This document shows, piece after piece, positions 63,782 to 64,000 of a stretch of 64,000 nt of DNA. The first letter of the stretch is position 1, and each line of letters begins with the position of its first letter. This DNA comes from Rhodospirillales bacterium (GTDB lineage Bacteria > Pseudomonadota > Alphaproteobacteria > Dongiales > Dongiaceae). The notes below the pieces were generated by a model. That model saw only the letters and a list, made by a program, of their open reading frames with translations, was not told where the DNA came from and ran no database searches. The DNA lies in contig VFKA01000003.1 in assembly GCA_009885795.1 (NCBI GenBank), positions 112,609 through 176,608 of the forward strand. Direction: 5' to 3'. Position numbers and translations under genes: made by a program.

Positions 63782-64000
63782 CTATTCGTCACCACCTTCG
63801 TCGCCGCTGTCTTCACCGCCATCCTCGCCGCCGTCCTCACCGCCGCCGCCGTCGTCATCATCATCGTCATCGTCGCCAGCGCCGCCGTCATCGTCATCGT
63901 CATCGTCGCCAGCGCCGCCGTCGTCATCATCATCATCATCATCGTCATCGTCATCGTCGCCAGCGCCGCCGTCATCGTCATCGTCATCGTCGCCAGCGCC
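63782..64000 (-). CDS. 3' end of a gene with Asp-rich tandem repeats
   Basis: Partial: the 5' end lies beyond the right edge and the stop (TAG) is at 63782-63784. The visible 72 codons encode four GGAG-(D)7-12 units, each a multiple of 3 bases (33 bp, one expanded to 51 bp), followed by GGGGEDGGEDGGEDSGDEGG and DE at the end. This is the extreme acidic, low-complexity tail of an unknown protein, possibly secreted and calcium-binding. The other two frames give only Met/Thr or Val/Ser-type low-complexity strings. Confidence 0.65.
   Translation of the reverse strand, partial: GAGDDDDDDDGGAGDDDDDDDDDDDDDGGAGDDDDDDDGGAGDDDDDDDDGGGGEDGGEDGGEDSGDEGGDE

Noticed and set aside
63780..64000. Possible CRISPR array or simple VNTR
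   Set aside because: Units are contiguous and 33-51 bp with no spacers; they translate as a continuous acidic protein tail.

Overview
The window is a GC-rich chromosomal segment of an alphaproteobacterium, most probably in or near the Rhodospirillales. The evidence is the set of alphaproteobacterial regulators CtrA, SciP, ChpT and FlbD, the divergent fliI/ctrA arrangement, a DUF3553 gene, and the palindromic repeat families typical of that class. No rRNA, tRNA, insertion sequence or CRISPR array was recognised.

1-16.9 kb: flagellar cluster. It holds the fliK 3' end, flgD, flgE, sciP, a terminator, then fliF-fliG-fliH-fliN-motA-flbD-flhA, then flhF-flhG and a FliK-like gene, with fliJ and fliI on the opposite strand. 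ctrA is divergent from fliI. 17.8-24.6 kb: a minus-strand chemotaxis operon chpT-cheA-cheW-cheY-cheB-cheR. Its CheA carries an intact-looking truncated-hemoglobin domain where the P2 domain normally sits, plus a second CheW-like domain and a C-terminal receiver.

24.6-32.2 kb: DUF3553, then an NAD-dependent formate dehydrogenase whose NuoE-NuoF fused subunit and catalytic subunit are separated by about 2.9 kb of minus-strand accessory genes (a broken GIY-YIG gene, a DUF1761 membrane protein, two paralogous lipoproteins) and repeats. 32.2-35.1 kb: a DUF433 antitoxin with a decayed toxin partner, a membrane adenylate cyclase and dprA. 35.2-39.6 kb: topA, then a second flagellar export group (stand-alone FlhB C-domain, a small unknown protein, fliO, fliP). 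39.6-42.0 kb: a minus-strand sulfotransferase/2OG-oxygenase/P-loop operon. 42.1-46.1 kb: pyrB, a dihydroorotase homologue lacking its HxH motif, an EamA transporter and plsY. 46.1-46.9 kb: a HepT-MntA toxin-antitoxin pair.

47.4-52.8 kb: metal-cofactor block mobA-fdhD divergent from tupB-tupC-tupA-moaA, which fits supply of tungstate or molybdate and pterin cofactor to the formate dehydrogenase. 52.8-57 kb: nadK, N-formylglutamate amidohydrolase, argE, and a secreted alpha/beta hydrolase. 56.9-59.1 kb: a long RTX-type calcium-binding repeat region without a start codon and frameshifted at an 8-G tract. 59.1-62.1 kb: a PepSY / response regulator / histidine kinase operon divergent from a secreted protein. 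62.2-64 kb: a Cys/Met-metabolism PLP enzyme, a PilZ protein and the 3' end of a gene with Asp-rich repeats.

Regulatory layout: TTAA-N7-TTAA CtrA-type boxes, perfect or with one mismatch, lie upstream of sciP, fliF, fliI, ctrA, cheA, topA and the flhB'/fliOP operon. This suggests that motility, chemotaxis and possibly topoisomerase I are under CtrA control in this organism.
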